Assembly (NCBI GenBank): GCA_937877085.1
Contig: CALEEY010000331.1
Location: 1-38,173, forward strand
Source of the DNA: an uncultured Bacteroidota bacterium
GTDB lineage: Bacteria; Bacteroidota; Rhodothermia; Rhodothermales; UBA10348
Length of the DNA: 38,173 nucleotides
Direction of reading: 5' to 3'
Part shown: in pieces, positions 8,883 through 17,803 of the stretch
Position numbering within the stretch: position 1 is the first letter of the stretch
Layout of the letters: each line of letters starts with the position of its first letter
Notes under the pieces: generated by a model
The model's database searches: none
Told to the model about the DNA's origin: nothing
The model's input: only the letters and a program-made list of their open reading frames with translations
Translations under genes and position numbers: made by a program

Positions 8883-9590
8883 CTACACTAGTAAACCGTA
8901 CACCCCTGCGGCAGCCAGTCCACCCAAAATGGGTCCAAGAACGGGTATCCATGCATAGGACCAGTCGCTGTCGCCCTTTCCAGCGATCGGTAACAAAGCG
9001 TGCGCGATTCTGGGTCCTAAGTCTCTGGCTGGATTAATGGCGTACCCCGTAGAACCACCCAGCCCTAAACCTATAACTAAGACCAGGAGTCCAACTGGTA
9101 GGGCATCGAGCGCCCCAAGTCCTACATCTGGCGAAGAGATGTGAAGCACTCCAAAGACCAAGACAAACGTGCCCAGAAATTCCGAAACCAAATTCCACCA
9201 GGAGGTCCGAATAGCGGGGGCGGTGCAGAAAACGGCCAATTTATCCGCTTTGTCTTTCGTGACGGCAAAATGTGGGTAGTAGTGAAGCCAAACCAAAAAG
9301 GCTCCCAGAAAGGCACCAATCATTTGTGCTGCAATGTAACCGGGTACTAAATCCCAAGAAAAGCCGCCTGCCAATGCGAGCCCTAACGTTACGGCAGGAT
9401 TGAGATGGGCTCCGCTTATAGGGCCTACTATAAATACGGCAGCGAAAACCGCCAGACCCCAACCAAAAGTGATCACAATCCATCCACCATCGTTGCCTTT
9501 GGTCTTATTCAACACGACGTTGGCCACAACCCCGTCGCCAAGTAAGACAAGGATGGCTGTGCCAATAATTTCAGCTAAAAACGGTGTCAT
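8883..9590 (-). CDS. glpF: Glycerol uptake facilitator, aquaglyceroporin (MIP family)
   Basis: Inner-membrane channel for facilitated glycerol entry. Length 235, with six hydrophobic helices and two half-helices bearing the NPA boxes: GAHLNPAVTLG (N64-A66) and GYAINPARDLGPRI (N186-A188). The aspartate right after the second box (NPARD, D190) is typical of glycerol-conducting GlpF proteins rather than water-only AqpZ. It lies 28 bp after the phosphodiesterase gene on the same strand and is co-located with glpK and glpD, which supports a role in glycerol catabolism. The start ATG (9590) begins directly at the first helix. Confidence 0.95.
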   Translation of the reverse strand: MTPFLAEIIGTAILVLLGDGVVANVVLNKTKGNDGGWIVITFGWGLAVFAAVFIVGPISGAHLNPAVTLGLALAGGFSWDLVPGYIAAQMIGAFLGAFLVWLHYYPHFAVTKDKADKLAVFCTAPAIRTSWWNLVSEFLGTFVLVFGVLHISSPDVGLGALDALPVGLLVLVIGLGLGGSTGYAINPARDLGPRIAHALLPIAGKGDSDWSYAWIPVLGPILGGLAAAGVYGLLV

Positions 9591-9618
9591 TTGCGTGCTG
9601 TTCGGTCTGGTTAATGCT

Positions 9619-10626
9619 TCACTGGCGGCTATTCAATTCTTCGATAAGAGCTTTCCCACGATCCGGATAATCCGTAATCAATCCATCAATTCCAAGCGCG
9701 ATCAATTCTTTCATTTTTTCGGGCTCATTAACGGTCCAAGGGATAACGGTCACCCCTTTCTGATGGGCATTGGCAACCAGAACAGCATCGACTAATTGAA
9801 CGTTTGGGCTGTAAATGGCGGGAAGAAAGCTCAATTTGGCTAGATTCGCTTCAAATCCCTCGTCGTTTGAGATCAACCAAACCAGATGTACGGATGAATC
9901 TAGGGCGTGCATGGCCTCCAGTGCTCGCGGGTCAAATGACTGGACATCGGCCATCTGTAGGAGCTCTTTTTCGGTCAAAACATCGTAGAGCCGCTGGGCA
10001 AATTCCTCAACGGAGGGATGGAAAAGGGAATCTCCTTCGGGGCTCGACTTAATTTCAATATTATATCGCGGCGGTGTATATCCCATCTGCTCAACGTGGG
10101 CGTTTACAGCATCCACGACGTCTTTGAGCCGAGGCTTGAAAGCAGCCATTGGCTTTTGATCGGGAAATCCGGGGTGCCCACGAAGTCCGCAGTCAAATTG
10201 AGCCACCTCCGCAGCGGTCATTTCATAAATAAGTAATGACTTTTCTTCGTCGAGGGTAACCGGCCGTCCATCGGCATGAGAACATGTCACGGCGGAAAAC
10301 CAGGGCTCGTGCGAAAGGATCACTTCGCCGTCCCGACTAATGGCGGCATCCATTTCTAGCGTGGTCACGCCTATATCCAAAGCCAACAGGAAGGCGGGAA
10401 TGGTGTTTTCGGGAGCCAGTCCTCGCGCACCTCGATGTCCTTGAAGGTCAAAGGGTACTCCGTTTATCGTGTTGTGGCCCATAGTGTTAGAAGAAGGTTG
10501 TGTGCATCCCGATAGCCCATTTGCAAGAATCAATAACCATACTGCCGGCCATGAACCATTGGTGTGTCCGTTATTAAAACGGAAAGTTGAACGGAGAAGG
10601 GAGCGAAAAATGATTGGACCTATCAT
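9619..10626 (-). CDS. Glycerophosphodiester phosphodiesterase lipoprotein
   Basis: Hydrolyses glycerophosphodiesters from phospholipid head groups to glycerol 3-phosphate and an alcohol; probably lipid-anchored in the periplasm or outer membrane. The lipobox LSGC (C41) follows a hydrophobic stretch (WPAVWLLILANG), so the export signal has an unusually long n-region of about 25 residues. The catalytic core is H64-R65 and E74-N75 in GHRGARGLAPENT, E91-x-D93 in LEMDAA and H106 in LSHEP, the standard GDPD set (GlpQ/UgpQ-like). The C-terminal VIPWTVNEPEKMKELIALG and DGLITDYPD close the TIM barrel. Length 335 matches the periplasmic GlpQ type. It starts 14 bp after the glpD stop; its product feeds GlpD, although no glycerol-3-phosphate permease is visible here. 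Confidence 0.93.
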   Translation of the reverse strand: MIGPIIFRSLLRSTFRFNNGHTNGSWPAVWLLILANGLSGCTQPSSNTMGHNTINGVPFDLQGHRGARGLAPENTIPAFLLALDIGVTTLEMDAAISRDGEVILSHEPWFSAVTCSHADGRPVTLDEEKSLLIYEMTAAEVAQFDCGLRGHPGFPDQKPMAAFKPRLKDVVDAVNAHVEQMGYTPPRYNIEIKSSPEGDSLFHPSVEEFAQRLYDVLTEKELLQMADVQSFDPRALEAMHALDSSVHLVWLISNDEGFEANLAKLSFLPAIYSPNVQLVDAVLVANAHQKGVTVIPWTVNEPEKMKELIALGIDGLITDYPDRGKALIEELNSRQ

Positions 10627-10640
10627 AGAAAACGCCCGAT

Positions 10641-12143
10641 TTAATGCTGAACGAGATAGATTTGAGCTACTTTATTGAACGCTTGAACTTCGGTTTTTTG
10701 GCGGGCTTCGTCCCATCCGAGCTCGTGGCCCACGAAGAAGGCGACCTTTGGAGCCGCTTCAATGGCCGCTTTTGCATCTAGAAATAAACACCTCGTCCTG
10801 CGCGATAAAACGTCTTCCACTGACCGTGCCCATTCGGAGGTCACTGCGCGTCGAATATGCTCCTCAAAATAGGGGAGATTGGGATGGATTAAGTTGTTTT
10901 CGGATGAGTCCATATCCTTTTCAGCTTCGGGGTCCATGAGAGGAAGCGTGCGCGTTATACAGGGCCGTTTTAATAGGCCGGCTGTTTTTTCGGCTCTATT
11001 CACCGCGTCCTCAGCCATCTGTCGGTAGGTGGTCCATTTCCCACCGGTAATAGTCACCAAGCCTGACGTCGAAACGACTAACGTGTGATCTCGGGAAATC
11101 GATTTCGTTTCGGCCTTGTTGGCCCGAACAAGCGGCCGCAAACCTGCAAAAACACTTAAAACGTCCTTTCGACCGAGTGGCTTGGACAAATACCGAGCAA
11201 CGTGGGACAGGAGGTAGTCTACCTCTTCATCGAGTGGCACAGGCTCGCGACTGATGTGCTCGCGGGGGGTATCCGTTGTACCGATAATCACTTTACCGTG
11301 CCATGGAACGCCAAAAATGACGCGGCCATCGTCGGTGTCAGGAACCATGATGGCGGTATCAGTAGATAGAAAAGAGGTGTCTACCACAAGATGGATGCCT
11401 TGAGCAGCCTGCATCATCGGAACAGCCTGTGCATTGTCCATGGTGCGGATAAAATCGGTGCCGATTCCGGTGGCATTAATTACGGTTTTCGATTCAAAAG
11501 CGTATTCCAATCCCGATTCCATGTCTTTCGCCCTGACGCCGGTGACGGTACCCTTCTCCTTTATTAGGTCGGCTACTTCTACATAATTGAGGACCACGGC
11601 TCCGTTTTGAACGGCTGTTTGGGCAATACTGATGAGCAAACGGGTATCGTCAAACTGACCGTCCCAATAGGCGACTCCGCCCCTGAGGCCCTCGGAGTTG
11701 ATTCCGGGGAGGTACGCCAAGGTTTCTTCCCGATTCAGGATGTGTGTATGACCAATTCCTAAATGGCGGGCCAATAGGTCATATAGCTTCAGCCCGAGAC
11801 CATACCATGGTTTGTGCCACCATTTGGTACACGGCACCACAAATCGAAGCGGGTGGACGATATGAGGGGCATTTTTGAGCAGGCGACCGCGTTCCCTCAA
11901 CGCCTTCATCACCATTTTGACATTGCCCTGCCGCAGGTAGCGAACACCGCCGTGAATGAGTTTGGTACTTTTACTCGACGTTCCTTTTCCGAAGTCACGG
12001 GCTTCCAAAAGCAGGGTAGTATGCCCCCGGGATGCGGCGTCTAGGGCCGTACCCAGCCCGGTGGCACCCCCGCCTATAATGATAATATCCCAACGCGGCT
12101 TCGAAACCGCCTTTTTGAGCAATTCGTCTCGGCTCGGAATCAT
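10641..12143 (-). CDS. glpD: Aerobic glycerol-3-phosphate dehydrogenase (FAD)
   Basis: Membrane-associated flavoenzyme that oxidises sn-glycerol 3-phosphate to dihydroxyacetone phosphate and passes electrons to quinone. Residues 19-40 form the Rossmann FAD motif [12 protein letters not shown]. They are followed by [29 protein letters not shown], abbreviated here to its hallmark [12 protein letters not shown], which is diagnostic of GlpD. The segment [10 protein letters not shown] and the [16 protein letters not shown] box are also conserved. Length 500 is normal. Its ATG overlaps the glpK stop by 4 nt (ATGA arrangement), so the two are translationally coupled and act consecutively. Confidence 0.96.
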   Translation of the reverse strand: MIPSRDELLKKAVSKPRWDIIIIGGGATGLGTALDAASRGHTTLLLEARDFGKGTSSKSTKLIHGGVRYLRQGNVKMVMKALRERGRLLKNAPHIVHPLRFVVPCTKWWHKPWYGLGLKLYDLLARHLGIGHTHILNREETLAYLPGINSEGLRGGVAYWDGQFDDTRLLISIAQTAVQNGAVVLNYVEVADLIKEKGTVTGVRAKDMESGLEYAFESKTVINATGIGTDFIRTMDNAQAVPMMQAAQGIHLVVDTSFLSTDTAIMVPDTDDGRVIFGVPWHGKVIIGTTDTPREHISREPVPLDEEVDYLLSHVARYLSKPLGRKDVLSVFAGLRPLVRANKAETKSISRDHTLVVSTSGLVTITGGKWTTYRQMAEDAVNRAEKTAGLLKRPCITRTLPLMDPEAEKDMDSSENNLIHPNLPYFEEHIRRAVTSEWARSVEDVLSRRTRCLFLDAKAAIEAAPKVAFFVGHELGWDEARQKTEVQAFNKVAQIYLVQH

Positions 12144-13624
12144 TCGGTAATCCAGCCTTTAGTCCGATCCAGAGCCCGCTCCCAATTCCTCATCATTCCC
12201 TTCATTTTATCATCCATTTTGGAAGGGTGGAAAGTTTCGTCGACCTGCCAATAGGCATTTACTTCGTCGGAATCTTTCCAAAAAGAAACAGCTAGACCTG
12301 CCAAAAAAGCGGCCCCAAGCGCGGTTGTTTCAAGGATTTTCGGACGAATGACCGACGTCTGAAGGACGTCCGCTTGAAATTGCATGAGTAAGTCGTTGGC
12401 GGAAGCCCCGCCATCTACTCGGAGCTCAGCCAAGCCAATCCCAGCGTCTTTTTCCATAGCATGAATGACGTCGGACACCTGAAACGCGATGCTTTCGAGG
12501 GCCGCCCGCGCAATATGTGCTTTTGTTGAGCCTCTGGTCAGACCGAAAATCGTTCCCCGAGCGTAGGCGTCCCAATGCGGAGCCCCCAAACCGGTGAAAG
12601 CAGGAACCATAACTACGCCATCGGAGGACTCGACTTCCATGGCTAGGGCTTCAATTTCAGACGAAGCCCCTACAAACTCCAGACCGTCTCTGAGCCACTG
12701 CACGACGGCACCACCAATAAAAACGCTGCCCTCCAGGGCATATTCGGTCTTTCCATCGATCTGCCAGGCGATGGTTGTGAGCAAATTATTGGTTGATGGA
12801 ACGGGCTTGGTGCCCGTGTTCATCAGCATAAAACAACCCGTACCGTAGGTGTTCTTAACCATGCCGGCTTCCAGACAGCCTTGGCCAAACAGCGCTGCCT
12901 GCTGATCTCCAGCAATACCGGCAATGGGAATTGCAGCTCCTAACAGGTCGGAATCGGTGTGTGCAACTACCGCACTGGAAGAAACAATTTCAGGGAGTAA
13001 ACTAGTCGGGACATCCAAAATCTGGCAGAGTTCGGTGTCCCAAGCCACTGAATGAATGTTACACAACAGCGTCCGCGAGGCATTACTCGCGTCGGTGACA
13101 TGCGTTTTTCCGCCAGTCAGGTTCCAAATAAGCCAAGAATCGATGGTTCCAAAGGCCAAATGGCCTTGATCGGCCAATGCTCGTGCCCCTGAAACGTTAT
13201 CTAAGATCCACTGAACCTTGGTGCCCGAAAAATAGGCGTCTAACACCAGCCCAGTTTTTTCCTGAAACAGCTTCGTTTTTCCGGAGGCTCTGAGTGCATC
13301 ACACGCACCAGCGGTGCGCCGATCCTGCCAAACAATGGCATTATAGACTGGTTCGCCGGTACGACGGTCCCAAACAACGGTTGTTTCTCGTTGATTGGTG
13401 ATTCCGATGGCCTTGACGTCCGAGGCCTTTACACCGGAATCCTTGAGGACTTTTCTGGCGGTCGCAAGTTGCGAGGCCCAGATGTCCTTCGGATCGTGTT
13501 CCACCCAGCCAGGTTTAGGAAATAGTTGCTCAAACTCTTCTTGAGCCACACCAACAATAGAGCCCGCATGATTGAACAAAATGGCTCTAGAGCTTGTCGT
13601 TCCCTGGTCGAGTGCGAGAATCAT
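12140..13624 (-). CDS. glpK: Glycerol kinase
   Basis: Phosphorylates glycerol to glycerol 3-phosphate with ATP, trapping what GlpF admits. FGGY-family landmarks: N-terminal [48 protein letters not shown], the nucleotide-binding [14 protein letters not shown], and the signature [19 protein letters not shown] set the start at the ATG at 13624: it begins exactly at the conserved [12 protein letters not shown] and gives 494 residues, the usual size. A longer frame reaching 13696 would only overlap the peptidase gene. The upstream M19 stop ends 4 nt before this ATG, and the 3' end overlaps glpD, so it is inside an operon. Confidence 0.97.
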   Translation of the reverse strand: MILALDQGTTSSRAILFNHAGSIVGVAQEEFEQLFPKPGWVEHDPKDIWASQLATARKVLKDSGVKASDVKAIGITNQRETTVVWDRRTGEPVYNAIVWQDRRTAGACDALRASGKTKLFQEKTGLVLDAYFSGTKVQWILDNVSGARALADQGHLAFGTIDSWLIWNLTGGKTHVTDASNASRTLLCNIHSVAWDTELCQILDVPTSLLPEIVSSSAVVAHTDSDLLGAAIPIAGIAGDQQAALFGQGCLEAGMVKNTYGTGCFMLMNTGTKPVPSTNNLLTTIAWQIDGKTEYALEGSVFIGGAVVQWLRDGLEFVGASSEIEALAMEVESSDGVVMVPAFTGLGAPHWDAYARGTIFGLTRGSTKAHIARAALESIAFQVSDVIHAMEKDAGIGLAELRVDGGASANDLLMQFQADVLQTSVIRPKILETTALGAAFLAGLAVSFWKDSDEVNAYWQVDETFHPSKMDDKMKGMMRNWERALDRTKGWITE

Positions 13625-13628
13625 AGGA

Positions 13629-14933
13629 TTAACCTGGACCTTGGATTTCTCTTGCGATGCGCTGTACTTCATCCAAAACGCGTAGCAGGTTTCCACTCCA
13701 CATTTTTTCGATCTGCTCTTCGGTATACCCGCGGCGAACCAATTCCAACGTCACATTAAACGTTTCTGCCGCATTGTTCCAACCGTCAATTCCGCCGCCG
13801 CCATCAAAGTCAGAGCTGATTCCGACGTGATCGACACCAATCAGATTGACTAAGTAGTCGATGTGGTCGACAAAATCGGAGACGTTAACAGGCTCAGCAG
13901 TTACCTCGCCTTTTCGAGCCTCGAATGCTTCATCGACCGGGGCAACGGAAGCTTGGTAGGCCTCACGTTGCTCGGCAGGCATCTGGAATAGATCGCGACG
14001 ATTAGCAATCAGGGTGACGCCCATTTCTGCTGCAATCGCATTGCGCAGAGAGTCAGAAGCTGCTTGGTAGGCGTCATTTTTGGCAGAGTTTACATAGCCA
14101 CGGAACGCTACCGTTTGGATCACACCGCCATTGGCTTTGAGCGCTAAAAGCTGCTCATCGTCCATATTGCGACTAACGTCGTTCATGGTCCGAGCGGCTG
14201 AATGGGAGGCAATAACAGGTGCTTTAGACAACGCCATAGCTTGCATGTTTGAAAGCTTTGAAGGGTGGGAGAGGTCAATCATGATCCCCCATTTGTTCAT
14301 TTCAGCGATGGCTTCTTTACCCATCTCGCTTAAACCATTGTACAGCCAGGTGCTGTCTCTTTCTCCTGTATTGGAGTCTGAAAACTGGCTGTGTCCGTTG
14401 TGCGACAACGACATATAGCGGCCGCCAAGTTCTTGGAATTTCTTGATATTGCCAAGATCCATGCCAACCTGATACGCATTTTCAATGGCGATCATGGCGA
14501 CTTTTTTCCCCGAAGCAGAGATGCGGCGAACATCGTCCGAAGTCAAAGCCAACTCAATCTGATCGGGAGCTTTTTCCTCCGTTAGCCAGTGAATGGCTTC
14601 AAATTTGGCAAGGGCGTCGGCGTTAGCCTCTGCGAAGCCTTCATCCGTTAAAGGACCTTGTCCTACGTAGACAACCATCCAGCTTACATCGAGGCCGCCT
14701 GCGACCATTTTCGGGATGTTAACTTGATTGTCTAGGTCCATCGTGTAATTGCTTTCTTCGGTGAAGTTGGCCACGCTGATGTCGTTGTGGGTGTCGAGCG
14801 TAATGACGCGTTCGTGAATGCCGCGTGCGCGCGCAACCAGCTCTTCCTCAGTTTCAGCGGCTTCAGTACAGGCGCCCAGGAGGAAAATGGCTAGAAGCAA
14901 GGTTAGCTTTGTGGCCGAATGTAGAAATTTCAT
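13629..14933 (-). CDS. M19 family membrane dipeptidase lipoprotein
   Basis: Zinc dipeptidase of the renal-dipeptidase family, cleaving dipeptides (possibly including D-residues) at the cell envelope. A lipoprotein signal ends at the lipobox LLGAC (C22). The binuclear zinc ligands are H49 and D51 (LDTHND), bridging E151 (IAIENAYQ), H223 (IDLSHPS) and H244 ([12 protein letters not shown]). A conserved [12 protein letters not shown] precedes the C-terminus. Length 434 is normal. It is the first gene of the minus-strand run and lies 4 nt from glpK; a peptidase leading a glycerol operon is unusual. An inverted repeat, CCCGTAAAACGGG, lies 47 bp upstream (14980-14992). Confidence 0.93.
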   Translation of the reverse strand: MKFLHSATKLTLLLAIFLLGACTEAAETEEELVARARGIHERVITLDTHNDISVANFTEESNYTMDLDNQVNIPKMVAGGLDVSWMVVYVGQGPLTDEGFAEANADALAKFEAIHWLTEEKAPDQIELALTSDDVRRISASGKKVAMIAIENAYQVGMDLGNIKKFQELGGRYMSLSHNGHSQFSDSNTGERDSTWLYNGLSEMGKEAIAEMNKWGIMIDLSHPSKLSNMQAMALSKAPVIASHSAARTMNDVSRNMDDEQLLALKANGGVIQTVAFRGYVNSAKNDAYQAASDSLRNAIAAEMGVTLIANRRDLFQMPAEQREAYQASVAPVDEAFEARKGEVTAEPVNVSDFVDHIDYLVNLIGVDHVGISSDFDGGGGIDGWNNAAETFNVTLELVRRGYTEEQIEKMWSGNLLRVLDEVQRIAREIQGPG

Positions 14934-15046
14934 GATACAGTACGGTGGGTATACAATGAGGCTGTGGAATGCGCTTTAACCCGTAAAACGGGCTGTTTAT
15001 CACCTCTTGAGTACGATGAATCACAAACGGCGCATCCATCAATATA

Positions 15047-15241
15047 CTACATCATGATGGTCATTCCACCGCCACCACCACCGCCCATCCTAGGGTTCAC
15101 AACGTTGTTGAAAATGGAACCGAATCGGTAGGTGAACCCAAAATTGACGTTGTAGGAATATCCCGTTGGTAGTTGAACTGACCTCAATCGTTGCGCTCGC
15201 AACTGAAATTTGAGTGACCGGCTATCGCAGTTTGTCGGAAA
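15047..15241 (-). pseudogene. C-terminal fragment of an outer-membrane beta-barrel protein
   Basis: A 64-codon open stretch with no start codon, ending at a TAG (15047-15049) and limited upstream by a TAA (15242-15244). Read on the minus strand it gives alternating beta-strand sequence: LKFQLRAQRLRSVQLPTG, then YSYNVNFGFTYRFGSIFNN, VVNPRM, a run of seven glycines and MTIMM at the end. The last-strand pattern FGFTYRFG and the tail NNVVNPR-Gly(n) resemble the C-terminus of DUF481-like or similar Bacteroidota outer-membrane proteins (from memory of the family, not searched). No upstream part exists before the divergent peptidase gene at 15314, so this is a truncated relic. The rest of 14934-15313 shows no gene. 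Confidence 0.6.
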
Positions 15242-15313
15242 TTACCTTATCGTAATGCGTTGACTTTTGTAAGTCTTGCGACTTCCACATAACGGCGGCT
15301 GCGTCAGCTTATT

Positions 15314-16804
15314 ATGCTCAGAAAAAAGATTGTTTTTCTATTGTTCGGCATCTTCTTGTACACACCGGTCCTCAAGCCAGTTGTTGCCCAAGATGCGCCG
15401 CTATTTACCCAAGATTTCCCCCCAGCTGAATTTGCCGCGCGACGCGAAAAGGTGTACGATGCGATCGGACCGGGAGCTGTGGCGGTTATTCAAGGAGAGG
15501 CGACGGTCCGGGGGTATGTTCGTTTTCGCCAGTCAAACGAATTTTACTATCTGTCCGGCATTGAAGTCCCCCATTCCTATCTCGTATTGAATGGTGGCTC
15601 CCGACAAGCCACCCTTTATTTGGAGCACCGAAAGGAGGGACGCGAAAGAAGCGAGGGGAAAATGCTCTCCGTGGAAGATGCCGACTTGGCTCGATCACTT
15701 TCTGGAATTGATCGGGTTGCGGCGGTGGAAGACCTCAGTGCAGATCTTGGCGGAATGCTCCGTAGAAGCTCAAACAGCGCCATTTACACCCTTTTTCAAC
15801 CGGCGGAAGGCTTTGCTGAAAGTCGCGACCTCGGCATTCGACGCGTTACGGATCGGTTGTCGGATCCTTGGGACGGAAGACCCTCCCGCGAGGCTCATTT
15901 TATTGGGCTGTTGAAAGATCGTTTTCCGGGTTTTTCGATTAGCGATCTGAATCCGATTTTGGATGAATTGAGACTCATAAAGAGTCCGCTCGAGATGGAG
16001 ATCATCCGAAAAGCAACCAATTTGGCCAGTTTAGCCATTATGGAAGCCATGCGCTCCGTTGAACCAGGGGTAGTGGAGCGTGAGGTGGATGCACTTGCCA
16101 AGTTTATTTATTACCGACACGGAGCTCAAGGCGATGCCTATTACTCGCTCGTGGCGAGTGGCCCCAATGCTCCGTTTCCGCATTACCATCAGGGCTCAAG
16201 AACCATGCAGGATGGTGAATTGCTGCTCATGGACTATGCCCCTGATGTAGGATATTACATGTCGGATATTACTCGGATGATGCCCGTGAATGGTCGATTC
16301 ACGACCGAACAACGCGAACTTTACGGATTCTATGTACGGGCTTATCGCGCCATTCTAGACCGGATTCGTCCCGGCGTGACCGCCAACCAGATTAAACAAG
16401 AAGCCGCAGCTGCCATGCGAACCACGCTCGAAGGCTGGAAATTTACCAAATCAAATCATCGAGACGCCGCTACCCAGTTCGTAGAATCGTATGAAGCGGG
16501 CGCCCAGAGTGCTGGCAGTGGCCGTTTGGGGCACGGGGTGGGCATGGCCACGCACGACGTGGGGACGTTTGACGGTCCGTTGCGGGAAGGAATGGTTTTC
16601 ACCATCGAGCCTGCTTTGCGGGTACCCGAGGAAAACATCTACATCCGAATGGAGGACCTCATTATCATTCACAAGGATCGCGCGGAAATAGTTTCAGATT
16701 TTCTGCCCATGGAAATTGAAGACATTGAAGCGTTGATGATCGAGCAGGGCATCTTGCAGAAATATCCTGAAATCATTGAGCACACGGGCGCAGTGAAGAA
16801 ATAG
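15314..16804 (+). CDS. Secreted Xaa-Pro aminopeptidase (M24B, aminopeptidase P)
   Basis: Removes N-terminal residues that precede proline. A signal peptide (KKIVFLLFGIFLYTPVL...VVAQ, residues 1-26) sends it to the periplasm, unlike cytosolic PepP. Residues about 36-180 form the AMP_N domain (FRQSNEFYYLSGIE), and 225-470 the pita-bread catalytic domain. All five metal ligands are present: D307 (LLMDYAP), D318 (YMSDITR), H407 (LGHGVGM), E432 (FTIEPAL) and E447 (IRMEDLI). Length 496 is typical for the secreted form. The chosen ATG begins directly at the signal peptide. The stop codon at 16802-16804 lies inside a 15-nt tandem repeat, and a strong terminator follows. Confidence 0.95.
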   Translation: MLRKKIVFLLFGIFLYTPVLKPVVAQDAPLFTQDFPPAEFAARREKVYDAIGPGAVAVIQGEATVRGYVRFRQSNEFYYLSGIEVPHSYLVLNGGSRQATLYLEHRKEGRERSEGKMLSVEDADLARSLSGIDRVAAVEDLSADLGGMLRRSSNSAIYTLFQPAEGFAESRDLGIRRVTDRLSDPWDGRPSREAHFIGLLKDRFPGFSISDLNPILDELRLIKSPLEMEIIRKATNLASLAIMEAMRSVEPGVVEREVDALAKFIYYRHGAQGDAYYSLVASGPNAPFPHYHQGSRTMQDGELLLMDYAPDVGYYMSDITRMMPVNGRFTTEQRELYGFYVRAYRAILDRIRPGVTANQIKQEAAAAMRTTLEGWKFTKSNHRDAATQFVESYEAGAQSAGSGRLGHGVGMATHDVGTFDGPLREGMVFTIEPALRVPEENIYIRMEDLIIIHKDRAEIVSDFLPMEIEDIEALMIEQGILQKYPEIIEHTGAVKK

Positions 16805-16858
16805 CGACCCGCTTAATAGCGATCCGCTTAATAACGATCCGCTTAATAACGGACCCTA
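16801..16858. repeat. 15-nt tandem repeat carrying stop codons
   Basis: Four consecutive 15-nt units (the last truncated), with consensus ATAGCGATCCGCTTA: 16801-16815, 16816-16830, 16831-16845 and 16846-16858, differing at one to three positions. Unit one holds the TAG of the aminopeptidase gene, and each following unit repeats TAA/TAG in the same reading frame, so copy-number change would not alter the protein. Confidence 0.9.
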
Positions 16859-16869
16859 AAGCATTGGAT

Positions 16870-16907
16870 AAAAAAAAGGGCCGGCCTCGAAGAGGCCGGC
16901 CCTTTTT
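16870..16907. terminator. Bidirectional rho-independent terminator
   Basis: Perfect 11-bp GC-rich stem GGGCCGGCCTC (16878-16888), loop GAA, and GAGGCCGGCCC (16892-16902), flanked by eight A on the left and TTTTT on the right. It works for the plus-strand aminopeptidase gene and for the convergent minus-strand gene ending at 16942. Confidence 0.93.
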
Positions 16908-16941
16908 ACATAAAAGAAGCTCAATCGTTTTAAAACGATGC

Positions 16942-17643
16942 CTACTTCATCAGCATAAAGTTAGCAACAGTGGCTTCCACGTTGTGGCCAAAGCGAACGC
17001 CAAAAGCGCCATCCGTAGATTTAAGCTTGCCTGCTCCAACGATATCCGATTTTGGATAAGTACCTACAACCGTTCCGTTTATAGAACAGCTTACTGCGTC
17101 TTTGGTAACGGAAATGGAAATATCCTGCGAAACAGAAGCTCCATCTTCTTTAGCCACATGGATAGCTTCATTAGCAGTGGAAGAATCGCCACTCACTTTG
17201 AAAGGCTCTGGGCTAAAACCGCGGACAATAAATTTACCACTGCCATAGGCCATGCAGTACAGCAGAGACGACTTATCGGTCCCCATATCGTTGCCACCGA
17301 TAAAGAGGCCGTACGGGTGCGGGTGTGAGGACAAGTTTTTGAACTTTGGCTCGGTGAATGTAGCCATTACTGTATAGCTACCATCCGCTTTCTTGTTTTC
17401 TTGCCAATAGGAGACCGAAGGGCCGGTCACGGCATGCATGATGCCTTCCATCTGCATGAAGCTAGATCCATCAATCTTTGCGCCTTTTGCAGCCTCAGCA
17501 GCATCGACTTGACCAGCCCAGCCTTTTACGAAATTGCCGCCATTTTTAACAGCGTTTGATTGATCTTGGGCAAAAGAGTAGTTGGGGGCAAGCAAAAGGG
17601 CCATGGTAAGCGCAAAAGCAGCCCTAACTGAAATACGATTCAT
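16942..17643 (-). CDS. Secreted protein of unknown function, beta-sandwich-like
   Basis: I do not recognise a named family. From the ATG at 17643 the product has about 233 residues with a clean signal peptide (VRAAFALTMALLLAPNYSFA, then QDQ). An upstream ATG at 17670 would add nine residues and is less typical. The mature part is rich in beta-strands: KIDGSSFMQMEGIMHA, YTVMATFTEPKF, GLFIGGNDM, YGSGKFIVRGF, DISISVTKDAVSCSINGTVV and GAFGVRFGHNVEATVANF. This order resembles the jelly-roll fold of LamG / 3-keto-disaccharide hydrolase (DUF1080) domains, where the final FGVRFGHN..V.V.NF strands are usual. That similarity is an inference from the pattern. Two cysteines are present in the mature part. 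The gene shares the terminator at 16870-16907 and lies 161 bp downstream of the serine hydrolase gene. Confidence 0.75.
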   Translation of the reverse strand: MNRISVRAAFALTMALLLAPNYSFAQDQSNAVKNGGNFVKGWAGQVDAAEAAKGAKIDGSSFMQMEGIMHAVTGPSVSYWQENKKADGSYTVMATFTEPKFKNLSSHPHPYGLFIGGNDMGTDKSSLLYCMAYGSGKFIVRGFSPEPFKVSGDSSTANEAIHVAKEDGASVSQDISISVTKDAVSCSINGTVVGTYPKSDIVGAGKLKSTDGAFGVRFGHNVEATVANFMLMK

Positions 17644-17803
17644 TCGAGTAACTCTGGTTGTGGGGTTCATTGGAAAAAGTGGTTAACTCAAAAAGACGGC
17701 CTCGGATCCATTGGTTGGAGGGGGCAAAATCGATGACCTGACACCCCTATTGTTTCCGGGCGCCGTTTCTCGGGGCGTGATCCGGGGAGCAGACGCCATT
17801 GCC

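Noticed and set aside
14980-14992. CCCGTAAAACGGG hairpin as a terminator
   Set aside because: Only a 4-bp GC stem and no T-run in either direction.
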